NCBI RefSeq assembly: GCF_000420165.1
Contig: NZ_ATUK01000011.1
Coordinates: forward strand, 286,543 to 350,542
DNA: 64,000 nucleotides
Direction: 5' to 3'
DNA from: Thioalkalivibrio sp. AKL19
GTDB lineage: Bacteria; Pseudomonadota; Gammaproteobacteria; Ectothiorhodospirales; Ectothiorhodospiraceae
In this document: positions 23,480 through 32,318 of the stretch, one piece after another
How positions within the stretch are numbered: the first letter of the stretch is position 1
Layout of the letters: the number at the start of each line of letters is the position of its first letter
The notes under the pieces: generated by a model
Database searches by the model: none
What the model was told of the DNA's origin: nothing
Seen by the model: only the letters and a program-made list of their open reading frames with translations
Position numbers and translations under genes: made by a program

Positions 23480-25033
23480 GTGACCACCGACGCGGACAAC
23501 GAAGCGAACCCCCAGCATCACCTGACCCTGCGCCCGACACGGATCGAGGACTACGAGGACATCCGCGAGATCATGGAGCGGGTCTACCACGACCTCGACG
23601 GTGCCTGGAGCGAGGCGCAGTTCCGTTCCCAGGTGATGCGCTTCCCCGAGGGGCAGATCTGCATCGAGGACAACGGCAAGGTAGTCGCCGCCGCCATCAG
23701 CCTGATCGTCGAGTACAAGCGCTTCGGCGATCACCACAACTACTGGCAGATCACCGGCAACGGCTTCCTGACGACCCACGACCCGGACGGCGACACGCTC
23801 TATGGCGTGGACATCTTCGTGCACCCGGACTACCGGGGGCTGCGCCTGGGGCGGCGCCTGTACGACGCGCGCAAGGAGCTGTGCGAGAAGCTGAACCTGC
23901 GGGCGATCGTCGCCGGTGGGCGTATCCCCGGCTACGAGCAGTACCGCGACGAGCTGACGCCGCAGCAGTACGTCCGCCGGGTGAAGAACCACGAGATCAT
24001 CGACCCGATCCTGACCTTCCAGCTGGCGAACGACTTTCACGTCCGCAAGATCATCACCAACTACCTGCCGGATGATGAGAAGTCCGGGGCCTACGCGACC
24101 CTGATCGAGTGGCTGAACATCTACTACGAGGAGAAGGAAAAGCTGATCGGCGGCAGCCGCTCGGACGTGCGCATCGGCGTGGTCCAGTGGCAGATGCGCC
24201 CGACGGTCGACCTGGATGCCCTGTTCCAGCAGGTGGAGTACTTCGTGGACGCCGTCTCCGGCTACCGCTCCGATTGCGTGCTGTTCCCGGAGTTCTTCAA
24301 CGGACCGCTGATGGGCGCGTTCAACCAGGACTACCCGGCCGAGGCCGTGCGCCGCCTGGCCGAATACACCGAGGCGGTCCGCGAGGAGATGGTGCGCCTG
24401 GCGCTCGCCTACAACATCAACATCGTGGCCGGCTCGATGCCCGAGTACACCGACGACGTGCTGCGCAATGTCTCCTATCTGTGCCGTCGCGATGGCACCT
24501 GGGACCGCCAGTACAAGATCCACGTGACCCCGGACGAGGTGTCCTACTGGGGACTGCAGGGCGGCGACGAGGTGCATGTCTTCGACACCGACTTTGGCAA
24601 GATCGGCATCCTGATCTGCTACGACGTGGAGTTCCCCGAACTGCCGCGGGTGATGGCCGATCACGGCCTGCAGATACTGTTCGTCCCCTACTGGACCGAC
24701 ACCAAGAATGCCTATCTCCGGGTACGGCGTTGCGCCCAGGCCCGCGCGATCGAGAACGAGTGCTACGTGGTCATGTCCGGCTCGGTCGGTAACCTGCCCA
24801 AGGTCGAGAACATGGACATGCAGTACTCCCAGGCCGCGGTGTTCACGCCGTCGGACTTTGCCTTCCCGCATGACGCGGTGGCGGCGGAGGCGACCCCGAA
24901 TACCGAGATGACCCTGATCGTGGACCTTGACCTCGACAACCTGAAGGAACTGCGCAACCACGGGTCGGTGCGCAACCTGCGCGACCGCCGCCGCGACCTC
25001 TACTCGGTCAAGTGGAAGTCCAAACCGGTGTAG
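23480..25033 (+). CDS. Bifunctional GNAT acetyltransferase / carbon-nitrogen hydrolase fusion
   Basis: A 517-residue two-domain protein with a GTG start. Residues ~15-215 form a GNAT acetyltransferase, with the acetyl-CoA loop in VHPDYRGLRLGRRLYDAR. Residues ~225-505 form a nitrilase-superfamily amidase with the full Glu-Lys-Cys triad: Glu271 in LFPEFFNGP, Lys346 in QYKIHV, and Cys380 in ILICYDVEFPE. The same fusion occurs in diverse bacteria, so this is a fixed architecture rather than an annotation error. One domain makes an acylated amine and the other hydrolyses an amide or nitrile; the substrate is unknown. The gene stands alone between the small membrane gene and a response regulator. 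Confidence 0.9.
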   Translation: MTTDADNEANPQHHLTLRPTRIEDYEDIREIMERVYHDLDGAWSEAQFRSQVMRFPEGQICIEDNGKVVAAAISLIVEYKRFGDHHNYWQITGNGFLTTHDPDGDTLYGVDIFVHPDYRGLRLGRRLYDARKELCEKLNLRAIVAGGRIPGYEQYRDELTPQQYVRRVKNHEIIDPILTFQLANDFHVRKIITNYLPDDEKSGAYATLIEWLNIYYEEKEKLIGGSRSDVRIGVVQWQMRPTVDLDALFQQVEYFVDAVSGYRSDCVLFPEFFNGPLMGAFNQDYPAEAVRRLAEYTEAVREEMVRLALAYNINIVAGSMPEYTDDVLRNVSYLCRRDGTWDRQYKIHVTPDEVSYWGLQGGDEVHVFDTDFGKIGILICYDVEFPELPRVMADHGLQILFVPYWTDTKNAYLRVRRCAQARAIENECYVVMSGSVGNLPKVENMDMQYSQAAVFTPSDFAFPHDAVAAEATPNTEMTLIVDLDLDNLKELRNHGSVRNLRDRRRDLYSVKWKSKPV

Positions 25034-25233
25034 GGGGCCCCGGGCGATGACCCATGCGTGGGCGGCGTGTGTCCGGAAAACGTGAACGGGTTCCGGTTGC
25101 CCGGAGGACGCCACTGGCATCCGGCCGTCCGGGCCCTTAGTCTTGCCGGTACAGGGAACATCGGTCGCGGCATGTCCGCCGTGGCCGGGGCCGCACCGTC
25201 GCCAGGCGGGCGTCTGCCAGTCAGGGGGAAACA

Positions 25234-26613
25234 ATGAGCGACCAGATGCCGGACCCGCAACGCGCCGCGATCCTCGTGGTGGATGACTCCAAGGTCATCC
25301 GGGTCGCGTTACAGCGCATCCTGCAGGGGCAGAACACGGTCTACGAGGCCGCCGATGGCGAGCAGGCCCTGGAACTGCTGCAGCAGTATCCGGATATCGG
25401 ACTGGTCCTGACCGACCTGTCCATGCCGGGCATTGATGGCCAGGACCTTTTGCTGCGCATTCGGGACGGTATCGACGACGTCCCCACCGATCTGCCGGTC
25501 GTGATCGTGACCGGCCAGGAGAGCGACGAGGCCGCCAGTGACGAGTGGCGTTCGCTGGGTGCCAATGCCGTCCTGATGAAGCCCTTCGTGCCCACCCGCG
25601 TGCGCGAGGTGGTGGCCGAGCTCCTGCCGCCGCCCCCGGAGCCCGAGGTCGCCGAGCCCGAGCCGGCAGGGGCCGCGGATTCCGCCGAGACCCAGGCGCT
25701 GCGCGACGAGGTCGAGCGTCTGCGCCGCGAGCTGATGCTGCGCCAGCAATCATCCAACGAACGCGAAGCGCAGAAGGAGCTGGAGCGGCTGCGCAATGCC
25801 CTGGGCGAGGCCCGCGACGAATCCACAGCCGCGTTCCAGCGAGCGGAGGAGCGTGAGCGCGAGATCGAGAGCCTGCAGGCCCGCCTGGAAGAGACCGAGA
25901 CGGCCCTGGCCGCGGCGCGGGCCCGCGACGAAGAGGCCGCGGCGGCAAGCGAGAAGACCGAGGACCGCGAGGCGAAGCTTGCGACCCTGCGGGCACGAGT
26001 GGAGGAGCTGGAGAGCGAGGACGGCGAGGCGCCGGGCGCGTCCAGCGAGGAGATGGACCAGCTGCGCAGCCGGGTGCGCGAGCTGGAGGGCGAGACCGTC
26101 CGCCTGGACCACGAACTGGTCGAGCTCGAGCGCCAGCGCGAAGCGGTGCAGAAGGATCTGAAGGAAGCCAGGGACGAAGCCCAGCGTCTGCGCCGCGAGC
26201 GCAATCAGCAGTGCGAGCGCGCGGCGGCCGCCGAGAAGGCCCGGGCCGAGGCGGAACAACGCTGTGCCGAGAGTGGCGAGTCGGCCGCGGAACTGGGCGA
26301 GCGCTTGGTGGCGCGCGAGAAGGAACTGGCCGAGGCCCAGCGGCGTAACCAGGACCTGCGTGGCCGCATTCGCGATCTCGAGCATGCCCTCACCGGCCAC
26401 AGCACCACGGCCGCCGCGGAACCCGCGAGCGAGACCGCACTAGCGGAGTCCATGAAGGCGGAGCCGGAGGACCGCCCGCGGGCCCCGTACCAGGAGGGCC
26501 GGCACGATCGTCCCGCGCGTCTGGGGCGCCGGCGCTGGTTCCGGGTGGCGTTTGTCGGGGTGCTGGCGGTGGTCGTGGCCCTGGGGGTCGCGATCTACTT
26601 GCGGGGTTACTGA
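25234..26613 (+). CDS. Response regulator with long coiled coil and C-terminal membrane anchor
   Basis: A 459-residue protein. Residues ~12-130 are a CheY-like receiver with acidic pair VVDDS, the phospho-acceptor Asp61 in LTDLSMPG, and the conserved Lys116 in LMKPF. From ~150 to ~395 the sequence is an uninterrupted Glu/Arg/Ala-rich coiled coil. After a short polar linker comes a basic RRRW segment and one hydrophobic helix (about 435-455) ending in IYLRGY, which would anchor the C-terminus in the membrane. There is no DNA-binding or enzymatic output domain and no adjacent kinase. It probably works as a structural or scaffolding receiver. Confidence 0.85.
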   Translation: MSDQMPDPQRAAILVVDDSKVIRVALQRILQGQNTVYEAADGEQALELLQQYPDIGLVLTDLSMPGIDGQDLLLRIRDGIDDVPTDLPVVIVTGQESDEAASDEWRSLGANAVLMKPFVPTRVREVVAELLPPPPEPEVAEPEPAGAADSAETQALRDEVERLRRELMLRQQSSNEREAQKELERLRNALGEARDESTAAFQRAEEREREIESLQARLEETETALAAARARDEEAAAASEKTEDREAKLATLRARVEELESEDGEAPGASSEEMDQLRSRVRELEGETVRLDHELVELERQREAVQKDLKEARDEAQRLRRERNQQCERAAAAEKARAEAEQRCAESGESAAELGERLVAREKELAEAQRRNQDLRGRIRDLEHALTGHSTTAAAEPASETALAESMKAEPEDRPRAPYQEGRHDRPARLGRRRWFRVAFVGVLAVVVALGVAIYLRGY

Positions 26614-26713
26614 GGACGCCGGCCGCGCGGCAGGTAGCGCGGGTCAGGAAGGGCGGGCACCCGGTGCCGGGTGCCCGCGGCGGGACGGATCCAGCGTCGT
26701 CCCGGGAAGATGG

Positions 26714-27511
26714 CTACTCGTGCCGGTCGCGCAGCACGCCCAGCAGGTGGTTCCAGGAATCATGGTCGGCGCGTGCGTCATAGCCGACCGGCATGTCGAA
26801 TTCCTCGGCGATGGCATCGGCCCCCGGATTGGTGAAGCTGTGCTTCACGCCGGAGAATTCCACTATGGTGTAGCGGGCCTCGGCGTTCTGCATCTCCTCG
26901 TGGAACCCGGCGATCTGTTCCGGCGGGATCATGGGGTCCGCGGTGCCGGTGAACGACAGCAGTTCGGCCGTCACCCTGCCCGCCTCGGCCGGGTGCTCGG
27001 TGCCCAGGCCGCCGTGAAAGCTGGCGGCCACGTTCAGGTCCATCCCGGCGCGCGCGGCCTCCAGGGCCACCGTGCCGCCGAAGCAGTATCCAACCGCCGA
27101 GGGGGCACTGTCGGCGGCGGCGTCATGCGCCCGCAGCCAGTCGTAGGCGGCCTGGAAACGGCCCAGCATCAGGTCGCGGTTTTCGCGGATCTCCCCGGCG
27201 AACTCGCCGGCGGTGGAGGGGTGGTCGGCCAGCTTGCCGCTGCCGTACATGTCCAGGGCGAAGGCCGTGTAGCCCTCGCGGGCCAGCTGTTCGGCGCGGT
27301 CGCGGGCGTAGTCGTTGTGGCCCCACCATTCGTGGATGACGAGGACCGCCGGGTGCGGACCGTCGCCTTCGGGATGTGCCAGGTAGCCGGTCATCTCGTC
27401 ACCCTCGTGGTCGTAGGTAACTTCCGCGGTCTGGATGCCGGCGAGGGCCAGGCCGGGCAGCAGGCCGGCGAGCAGGACGGCCAGCGGGGAAAATGCGGGT
27501 TTGGCGAACAT
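26714..27511 (-). CDS. Exported dienelactone hydrolase family protein
   Basis: A 265-residue alpha/beta-hydrolase with a signal peptide (residues ~1-24, ending LALAG). The fold shows VLVIHEWWGHNDYARDRA, the nucleophile elbow GYCFGGTVA with a Cys in place of Ser, as in true dienelactone hydrolases, the acid region TGTADPMIP and the C-terminal His in GVKHSFTNP. The ATG at 27511 has an AGGAGG upstream and opens the signal peptide; longer starts do not. Exported members of this family are common and their substrates are unknown. It is the first gene on its strand, divergent from the HDOD gene. Confidence 0.88.
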   Translation of the reverse strand: MFAKPAFSPLAVLLAGLLPGLALAGIQTAEVTYDHEGDEMTGYLAHPEGDGPHPAVLVIHEWWGHNDYARDRAEQLAREGYTAFALDMYGSGKLADHPSTAGEFAGEIRENRDLMLGRFQAAYDWLRAHDAAADSAPSAVGYCFGGTVALEAARAGMDLNVAASFHGGLGTEHPAEAGRVTAELLSFTGTADPMIPPEQIAGFHEEMQNAEARYTIVEFSGVKHSFTNPGADAIAEEFDMPVGYDARADHDSWNHLLGVLRDRHE

Positions 27512-27675
27512 CGAACACCTCCTTGATCGTCGAATCGACTCTCTATCGACCCGGATCCCCGAGTATGGTTCGCGGGCGCCCGGGTTACAACGAACGGGAC
27601 AGGGGCTACAGTAGAGACGTCGGGGTACCCGCGCGAGCGTGTCCATTGATCATTGATTCCCCAGAGGACCCACCC

Positions 27676-28572
27676 ATGTCCGAACGTTCCGCCAACGACT
27701 CCCTGGAGGCCCGCGTCGAGTCGGCCGACAAGCTGCTGGCCATGCCGCAGGTGGTATTCGAGGTCGCACGTTTGCTGGAGGACGATGACGCCACGGCGAC
27801 GCAGATCGCCAGCAGCCTGAGCCGAGACCCCGGCCTGGTGGCGCTGGTCCTGCGCATTGCCAACAGCCCCGCCTATGCCCCGGCGCGTACCATCGATTCG
27901 GTCGACCGGGCGATCGCCATGCTGGGTCGCGATGCCCTGCAGCGCCTGGTGGTGGCGAGCGCGATCACCCGCGCCACGGCCAGCATTCCCGACCAGGAGC
28001 GGCTGCCGCTGGAGGTGTTCTGGCGCCATTCCGCCTATTGCGCGGTGATCGCGCGGCAACTGGCGATGCGCGTGCTGCCGCGCCAGGCGAGCGGGATTTT
28101 CCTCGCCGGTCTGCTGCATGACCTCGGGAAGCTGCTTCTGTTCTCGCAGTCGCCGGAGTCGGCCCACCGGGCGTTCCTTTCCAGCCTGGATGTGGGCGAC
28201 GGCCTCAGCCCGCAGGGCGCGGAACGGAGCCAGCTGGGCTTCGATCACGCGGAGCTGGGCGGCGCCCTGGCGGCGCACTGGGGTCTGCCGGAGCTCCTGG
28301 TCGACTGCCTGTCCGGCCACCACCAGCCGATGCAGGCGCCGGAGCGCCACCGTACCGCGGTGATGCTGGTACACCTGGCGAATACCGGTGCCCATCTGGC
28401 CGAGATCGATTCGCGCGACTGGGCGGATGCCCCGCCCGTGGACCCGACTGTGTGGGAGGCCCTGCACCTGGCACCGGAGGTCCTGCTGTCCGCCGTGGAA
28501 GAGGCCCAGCACGAGGTGCTGGCGGTACAGGGCATCTGCGACCCGGCACATGAAGGGGAGCCGCGGGCATGA
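27676..28572 (+). CDS. HDOD domain signalling protein
   Basis: A 298-residue cytoplasmic protein made of one HDOD domain (about 15-215) and a C-terminal helical extension. Typical features are LPQVV-like MPQVVFEVARLL at the N-terminus, the SRDPGLVALVLRIANSPAY segment and ALNMLG-like IAMLGRDALQRLVVA. Unusually for HDOD proteins it keeps an HD-type motif, HDLGK at 148-152, though other metal ligands of true phosphodiesterases are not obvious. HDOD proteins act in regulation of biofilm, stress and second-messenger pathways. The Slp lipoprotein genes follow immediately. Confidence 0.85.
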   Translation: MSERSANDSLEARVESADKLLAMPQVVFEVARLLEDDDATATQIASSLSRDPGLVALVLRIANSPAYAPARTIDSVDRAIAMLGRDALQRLVVASAITRATASIPDQERLPLEVFWRHSAYCAVIARQLAMRVLPRQASGIFLAGLLHDLGKLLLFSQSPESAHRAFLSSLDVGDGLSPQGAERSQLGFDHAELGGALAAHWGLPELLVDCLSGHHQPMQAPERHRTAVMLVHLANTGAHLAEIDSRDWADAPPVDPTVWEALHLAPEVLLSAVEEAQHEVLAVQGICDPAHEGEPRA

Positions 28573-28622
28573 GGCGGCACCGTGAACCCGCGGCCGGCCC
28601 CCGGGGCCGAAGGGGCATGCAC

Positions 28623-29201
28623 ATGAAGGGTTCCTCGATCTCGCGTGGGCGCGTACTGGTCGCCGCCGGCCTGATGTTCCTGCTGGTCGGCTGCGCCGGG
28701 GTGCCAGCATCCCTGGCCCCGTTGCCCGCAGCCGCCCCCGATCGCGAGCAGGTGCTGGCCGACCCCGCGGCGGCCAAGGGCGAGACCGTAGTCTGGGGCG
28801 GGGTGATCGCGGCCGTCGAGAATACCTCCGGCGGCACCCGGCTGGAGGTGGTCGGCCGCGACCTGGATCGCCAGGGCCGTCCACAGGAGGCCGACCGCTC
28901 GCCAGGGCGCTTCCGCGCGGTCAGCAGTGGCTTTCTCGACCCGCAGATCTACGCCGAGGGGCGCGAGGTGACCGTGCGGGGCGTCATCCAGGGGACCGAG
29001 GAGGGCACCATCGGTGACTATGCCTACGCGTTTGTCACCCTGCAGGCGGATGCCGTTTACCTGTGGCCCCGCCGTCCGCCGCCGTCCGAGCGACACCACC
29101 GCGACCCGTTCTACGATCCCTTGTACGACCCGTTTTACAGCCCGTGGGGCCCACGCTACGGGGCCTATGGGCGTTATCACCCGCATCCCTGGTACTGGTG
29201 A
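28623..29201 (+). CDS. Slp family outer membrane lipoprotein (first copy)
   Basis: A 192-residue lipoprotein. The ATG at 28623 is preferred because AGGGG lies seven bases upstream and it opens a signal with lipobox LVGC; an upstream ATG at 28569 overlaps the HDOD stop by four bases and may allow coupling. The mature region has the Slp pattern VVWGGVIAAVENTSGGTRLEVV, SPGRFRAVSSGFLDP and GREVTVRGVIQG. It ends with a His/Tyr/Pro-rich tail (YDPLYDPFY, RYHPHPWYW) missing from the second copy. Slp is a starvation/stationary-phase outer membrane lipoprotein in E. coli. Confidence 0.88.
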   Translation: MKGSSISRGRVLVAAGLMFLLVGCAGVPASLAPLPAAAPDREQVLADPAAAKGETVVWGGVIAAVENTSGGTRLEVVGRDLDRQGRPQEADRSPGRFRAVSSGFLDPQIYAEGREVTVRGVIQGTEEGTIGDYAYAFVTLQADAVYLWPRRPPPSERHHRDPFYDPLYDPFYSPWGPRYGAYGRYHPHPWYW

Positions 29202-29203
29202 CC

Positions 29204-29695
29204 ATGACCCGATTCCTCCTGCCCCTGGCGGCCCTGCTGCTGCCCCTGTTTCTGGCCGCTTGTGCCACCGGCCCACTGGAGGCCCCCGATGACCCGGCCG
29301 TGCAGGTCGAACCGCGCGCCGTCACGGCGGACAACCTGCCGCCCGACGAGCAGGTCTGGGGCGGCGTGATCGCGCGCGTGGACAATCGCGCGGAGGCGAC
29401 CTTTATCGAGGTGGTTGGTTATCCCCTGAGTCGGCAGGAGCCGCAGACCCGGCAGTCCACTATTGGCCGTTTCCGCCTGCGCGTGGAGGGCTTTGCCGAC
29501 CCGGTGGATTACCGCGCCGGGCGCCGGATTACCGGTGTCGGCACCGTGACCGGGGTCGAGGACGGCCGGATCGGCGAGCTGGACTACGTCTTCCCGGTGC
29601 TCGAGGCCCACTCGGTGCACCTGTGGCCGGAACCCGAACCGCCGCGTTCGTCCGGCGGGGTGCGCTTCGGCATCGGGATCGGCATCGGCCTGTAG
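29204..29695 (+). CDS. Slp family outer membrane lipoprotein (second copy)
   Basis: A 163-residue paralogue starting two bases after the first slp gene ends. The signal peptide ends in the lipobox LAAC. The core QVWGGVIARVDNRAEATFIEVVGYPLSRQEPQ and IGRFRLRVEGFADPVDYRAGRRITGVGTVTG parallels the first copy and matches E. coli Slp/YeaY more closely. Its C-terminus ends in a Gly/Ile run (FGIGIGIGL) instead of the aromatic tail of its partner. The tandem arrangement suggests duplication followed by tail divergence. Confidence 0.88.
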   Translation: MTRFLLPLAALLLPLFLAACATGPLEAPDDPAVQVEPRAVTADNLPPDEQVWGGVIARVDNRAEATFIEVVGYPLSRQEPQTRQSTIGRFRLRVEGFADPVDYRAGRRITGVGTVTGVEDGRIGELDYVFPVLEAHSVHLWPEPEPPRSSGGVRFGIGIGIGL

Positions 29696-29758
29696 GTTCG
29701 CGGTCGGTCTGGCGGGCCGCGATGGCATATCGAATCGTGATTCTTTCTGGGAGGCCTC

Positions 29759-30757
29759 ATGCGAGCAGTGGTGTTTGACGAACCCGGCGCCGCCGATGTC
29801 CTGCGCCTGGACGAGGTGGCGGAACCGGCGATCACGGCGCCCGACCAGGTCCGGATCCGGATGCTGGCCGCCGGCGTCAACCCGGTGGATACCAAGGTGC
29901 GCGCGGGCGGCATGATTGTCCCCGGCGCACCGCGCAACACGCCCGGCTGTGACGGGGTGGGCATCGTCGAGGAGTGTGGAAGCGCGGTGCATCATGCACG
30001 GCCGGGGCAGCGCGTCGCCTTCTGTTTCGGCGGCGTTGGTGCCGACCCGGGCACCTACGCCGAGCAGGTGGTGGTACCCGAAGCCGCGGTGGTTCCGGTG
30101 CCGGCCGCTGTGTCCGATATCCAGGCCGCGGCGTTGCCGTTGACCTGGCTGACCGCTTGGGAGGCCCTGTTCGAGCGTGCCGACCTGCAGCGCGGTCAAA
30201 CCGTGCTGGTGCATGCGGCGGCCGGCGGCGTGGGCCAGATGGCCGTGCAGATCGCACGCGCCGCCGGCGGCCGGGTCCTCGGGCTGGTACGGCGCGACGA
30301 GGCCGCCGCCATTGTGACCGCCCTCGGCGGTGATGTCGCCAACCTGGCCAAGCCGGACGCGGAACAGGCCATCCACCAGTACACCGACGGGCGCGGCTTC
30401 GACATCGTGCTCGATACGGTCGGCGGCGAGGTCTTTCGCGAGGGGCTGGGGCAGGTGGCTTACGGTGGTGATCTGGTCACCCTGCTGGCGCCCCCGGCCG
30501 ATGTCGACTGGAACCCGGCGCGCCTGCGCAACCCGAGCATCAGTCTGGAGTTGATGCTGACGCCCATGCTGGAAAACGATCGTCGGCGCCTGAAGCACCA
30601 GGGCACCCTGGTGGCGGAGGGGCTGGCCCGGGTGGCCAGCGGACGGTTGCAGGTCAACGTCGAGGACACCCTCCCCTTGGCCGAGGCCGTCGAGGCCCAT
30701 CGCCGCATCGAGGCCGGCGGCCGCCGCGGCAAGCTCGTCCTCCGCATCCCCGAATAG
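29759..30757 (+). CDS. NADPH:quinone oxidoreductase-type MDR protein
   Basis: A 332-residue medium-chain reductase of the zinc-free quinone reductase type. The N-terminus MRAVVFDEPGAADVLRLDEV and NPVDTKVRAGG belong to the GroES-like fold; the Rossmann domain has VLVHAAAGGVGQMAVQIA (about residues 149-166), then GRGFDIVLDTVGGEVF. No catalytic or structural zinc cysteine cluster is present. It would reduce quinones or enones with NADPH. The gene stands 63 bases after the slp pair on the same strand and is followed by a palindromic element. Confidence 0.9.
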   Translation: MRAVVFDEPGAADVLRLDEVAEPAITAPDQVRIRMLAAGVNPVDTKVRAGGMIVPGAPRNTPGCDGVGIVEECGSAVHHARPGQRVAFCFGGVGADPGTYAEQVVVPEAAVVPVPAAVSDIQAAALPLTWLTAWEALFERADLQRGQTVLVHAAAGGVGQMAVQIARAAGGRVLGLVRRDEAAAIVTALGGDVANLAKPDAEQAIHQYTDGRGFDIVLDTVGGEVFREGLGQVAYGGDLVTLLAPPADVDWNPARLRNPSISLELMLTPMLENDRRRLKHQGTLVAEGLARVASGRLQVNVEDTLPLAEAVEAHRRIEAGGRRGKLVLRIPE

Positions 30758-30793
30758 CATCCCCGAATAAGCGGGTCTTGCAACCATCAAGAA

Positions 30794-30964
30794 GGGCAAG
30801 GGCGGTCTACAGGAAGACGCGAAGATTGGAAGAGGGATTGGGGTGAAACGCAGGAAGCATGGCGGGCGGTTTGGGAATCGCGGTCTCCAGCCAATCCCCC
30901 ACCCCAAAAACCCTTCCGGTCTTCCCTTCTTCCTGTAAATCGCTCTTGACGTTGACCTTGCCCT
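30794..30964. repeat. Large imperfect palindromic intergenic element
   Basis: Left arm 30794-30845 and right arm 30900-30964 are imperfect inverted copies of each other: both contain, in opposite orientation, AGGGCAAG, TACAGGAAGA, a GGAAG-rich stretch and TTGGGGTG. The right arm has a 13-base insertion relative to the left. The ~54-base centre includes ATTGGG/CCAATC complements. Transcribed in either direction it would fold into a long hairpin. It lies between convergent genes (30757 and 31011). No transposase is present, so a REP/MITE-like element or a large terminator-like structure are the main possibilities. Confidence 0.6.
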
Positions 30965-31010
30965 GTTTCGTGCGCTTTGAGGTGGGGCGGAAAGCGCGCG
31001 CGATCGGGAG

Positions 31011-32225
31011 CTAGCCGCCGAAGAGGTGGCTGAAGACGCGGGCGCCGCCGATGTAGGTGCCGGCGGCCGAGCCCAGGGTGGTCAGCAGGAACACGAGCAA
31101 TACCCGCGATACCCGGTTGCGCCACCAGCCGCGCGGCGTGGTGGTGTCCTGGCGCAGGCTGGCGAAGTCGGAGACCCGCGGCTTGCGCAGGAACAGCTCG
31201 GCGGCCGCGGCGACAAAGCCGACCCCGATGGTGGGGTTCAGCGAGGTCAGCGGGGCTGCCAGGGCCGCCGTGAGCACGGTCAGCGGATGCGCCAGCGCCA
31301 CGATGGCGCCAATGGCCGCCAGGCCGCCGTTGATCAGGACCCAGTCGGTCACCATCTGGAGGCCGATATCCGGGTTGCGCGAGAAGCCGATGGCAAAGCC
31401 GGCGAGGATGACCCCGATCACCACCCACGGGACGACCTTGGGCCAGCGGGCCTTGGGCGGGGCCTGGTCCAGCGCATCGAGGATGGCATCCGGCGGGGTC
31501 AGGGTGTCCTGGGCCTGCTCGGCGATGCCCGGCAGGTGCCCGGCCCCGACCACCGCCAGGATGCACCGGGTGTCCGGATGGGCCGCGAGCCGGCGCAGGT
31601 GGGCGGCCATGTAGTGGTCGCGCTCCTCGATCAGCGTGCGGTAGAGGTCCTCGGACTGCTCGGCGAACTCGCTGAAGGTGGACTCCAGCATGTCGCCTTC
31701 CTTCAGGCGCTCGATCTCGGATTCGTCGATCTTCTCGCGCGACAGGACCGAGCTGAACAGGCCGCCGATCAGCCCCATCCGCTCCCACCAGCGGACCGCG
31801 CGGTAGGTGCGGCGCAGTGTCAGGCCGATGTCGCGGTCGATCAGGGCGAGCGGCAGGCCGCGGTCCAGGGCGCCGTCCATGGCCGCGCGCATCTCGGCGC
31901 CGGGTTCGATGCCGTACTGGTCGGCCAGGCGCTGCTGGTAGGCCCCCAGCGCCAGGCTGGCGGCGATCATCGGGGCCTGCCCCTTGCGCATTACGCTGAA
32001 CAGGTCCATGCGCCCGATGGCGTCGGGGTCCAGCATCGCGCGCTGGCGGCTCTCGCACAGCTCGATCGCGACGCTGTCGAAGGCGCCGGTGTCCATCAGG
32101 GCGCGTACCTTGTCGGCGCTGGCGCGCGATACATGGGCGGTACCCAGCACGACGACCTCGGTGTCGCCCAGCTGCAGGATGCGGTGGGGTTCGTCGGCGA
32201 TCAGTTCCTGGACGGCGGGATTCAT
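31011..32225 (-). CDS. TraB/PrgY family membrane protein
   Basis: A 404-residue TraB-domain protein. The N-terminal domain has VVVLGTAHVSRASADKV and VAIELCESRQRAML, then RDIGLTLRRTYRA and the conserved VVGAGHLPGI near residue 225. The C-terminal third (about 245-400) holds several membrane helices, including the PLTSLNPTIGVGFVAA segment typical of the long TraB type. In Enterococcus, TraB/PrgY dampens a peptide pheromone; the fold is related to EreA/ChaN-like and TIKI proteases. The role in proteobacteria is unknown. No conjugation genes are nearby, so the name should not be read as plasmid transfer. Confidence 0.88.
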   Translation of the reverse strand: MNPAVQELIADEPHRILQLGDTEVVVLGTAHVSRASADKVRALMDTGAFDSVAIELCESRQRAMLDPDAIGRMDLFSVMRKGQAPMIAASLALGAYQQRLADQYGIEPGAEMRAAMDGALDRGLPLALIDRDIGLTLRRTYRAVRWWERMGLIGGLFSSVLSREKIDESEIERLKEGDMLESTFSEFAEQSEDLYRTLIEERDHYMAAHLRRLAAHPDTRCILAVVGAGHLPGIAEQAQDTLTPPDAILDALDQAPPKARWPKVVPWVVIGVILAGFAIGFSRNPDIGLQMVTDWVLINGGLAAIGAIVALAHPLTVLTAALAAPLTSLNPTIGVGFVAAAAELFLRKPRVSDFASLRQDTTTPRGWWRNRVSRVLLVFLLTTLGSAAGTYIGGARVFSHLFGG

Positions 32226-32318
32226 GCGTGGCGGGACCTTGCTCCGGTGGGCGGGGCGTATTCTACGGCGAATGCGTGCGGCCCGCAGCGCGGGTCGCCG
32301 GGCCGTCGCCAGGGATGG

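Noticed and set aside
26654..26677. An 11-base-pair hairpin between the response regulator and the dienelactone hydrolase gene, as a terminator
   Set aside because: The stem is perfect but the loop is only two bases and no T run follows on either strand; it may still act as an mRNA end structure, but it is not a standard terminator.
31011..32225. Conjugation or plasmid origin suggested by the name TraB
   Set aside because: The protein is of the chromosomal TraB/PrgY type; no relaxase, coupling protein or pilus gene is present.
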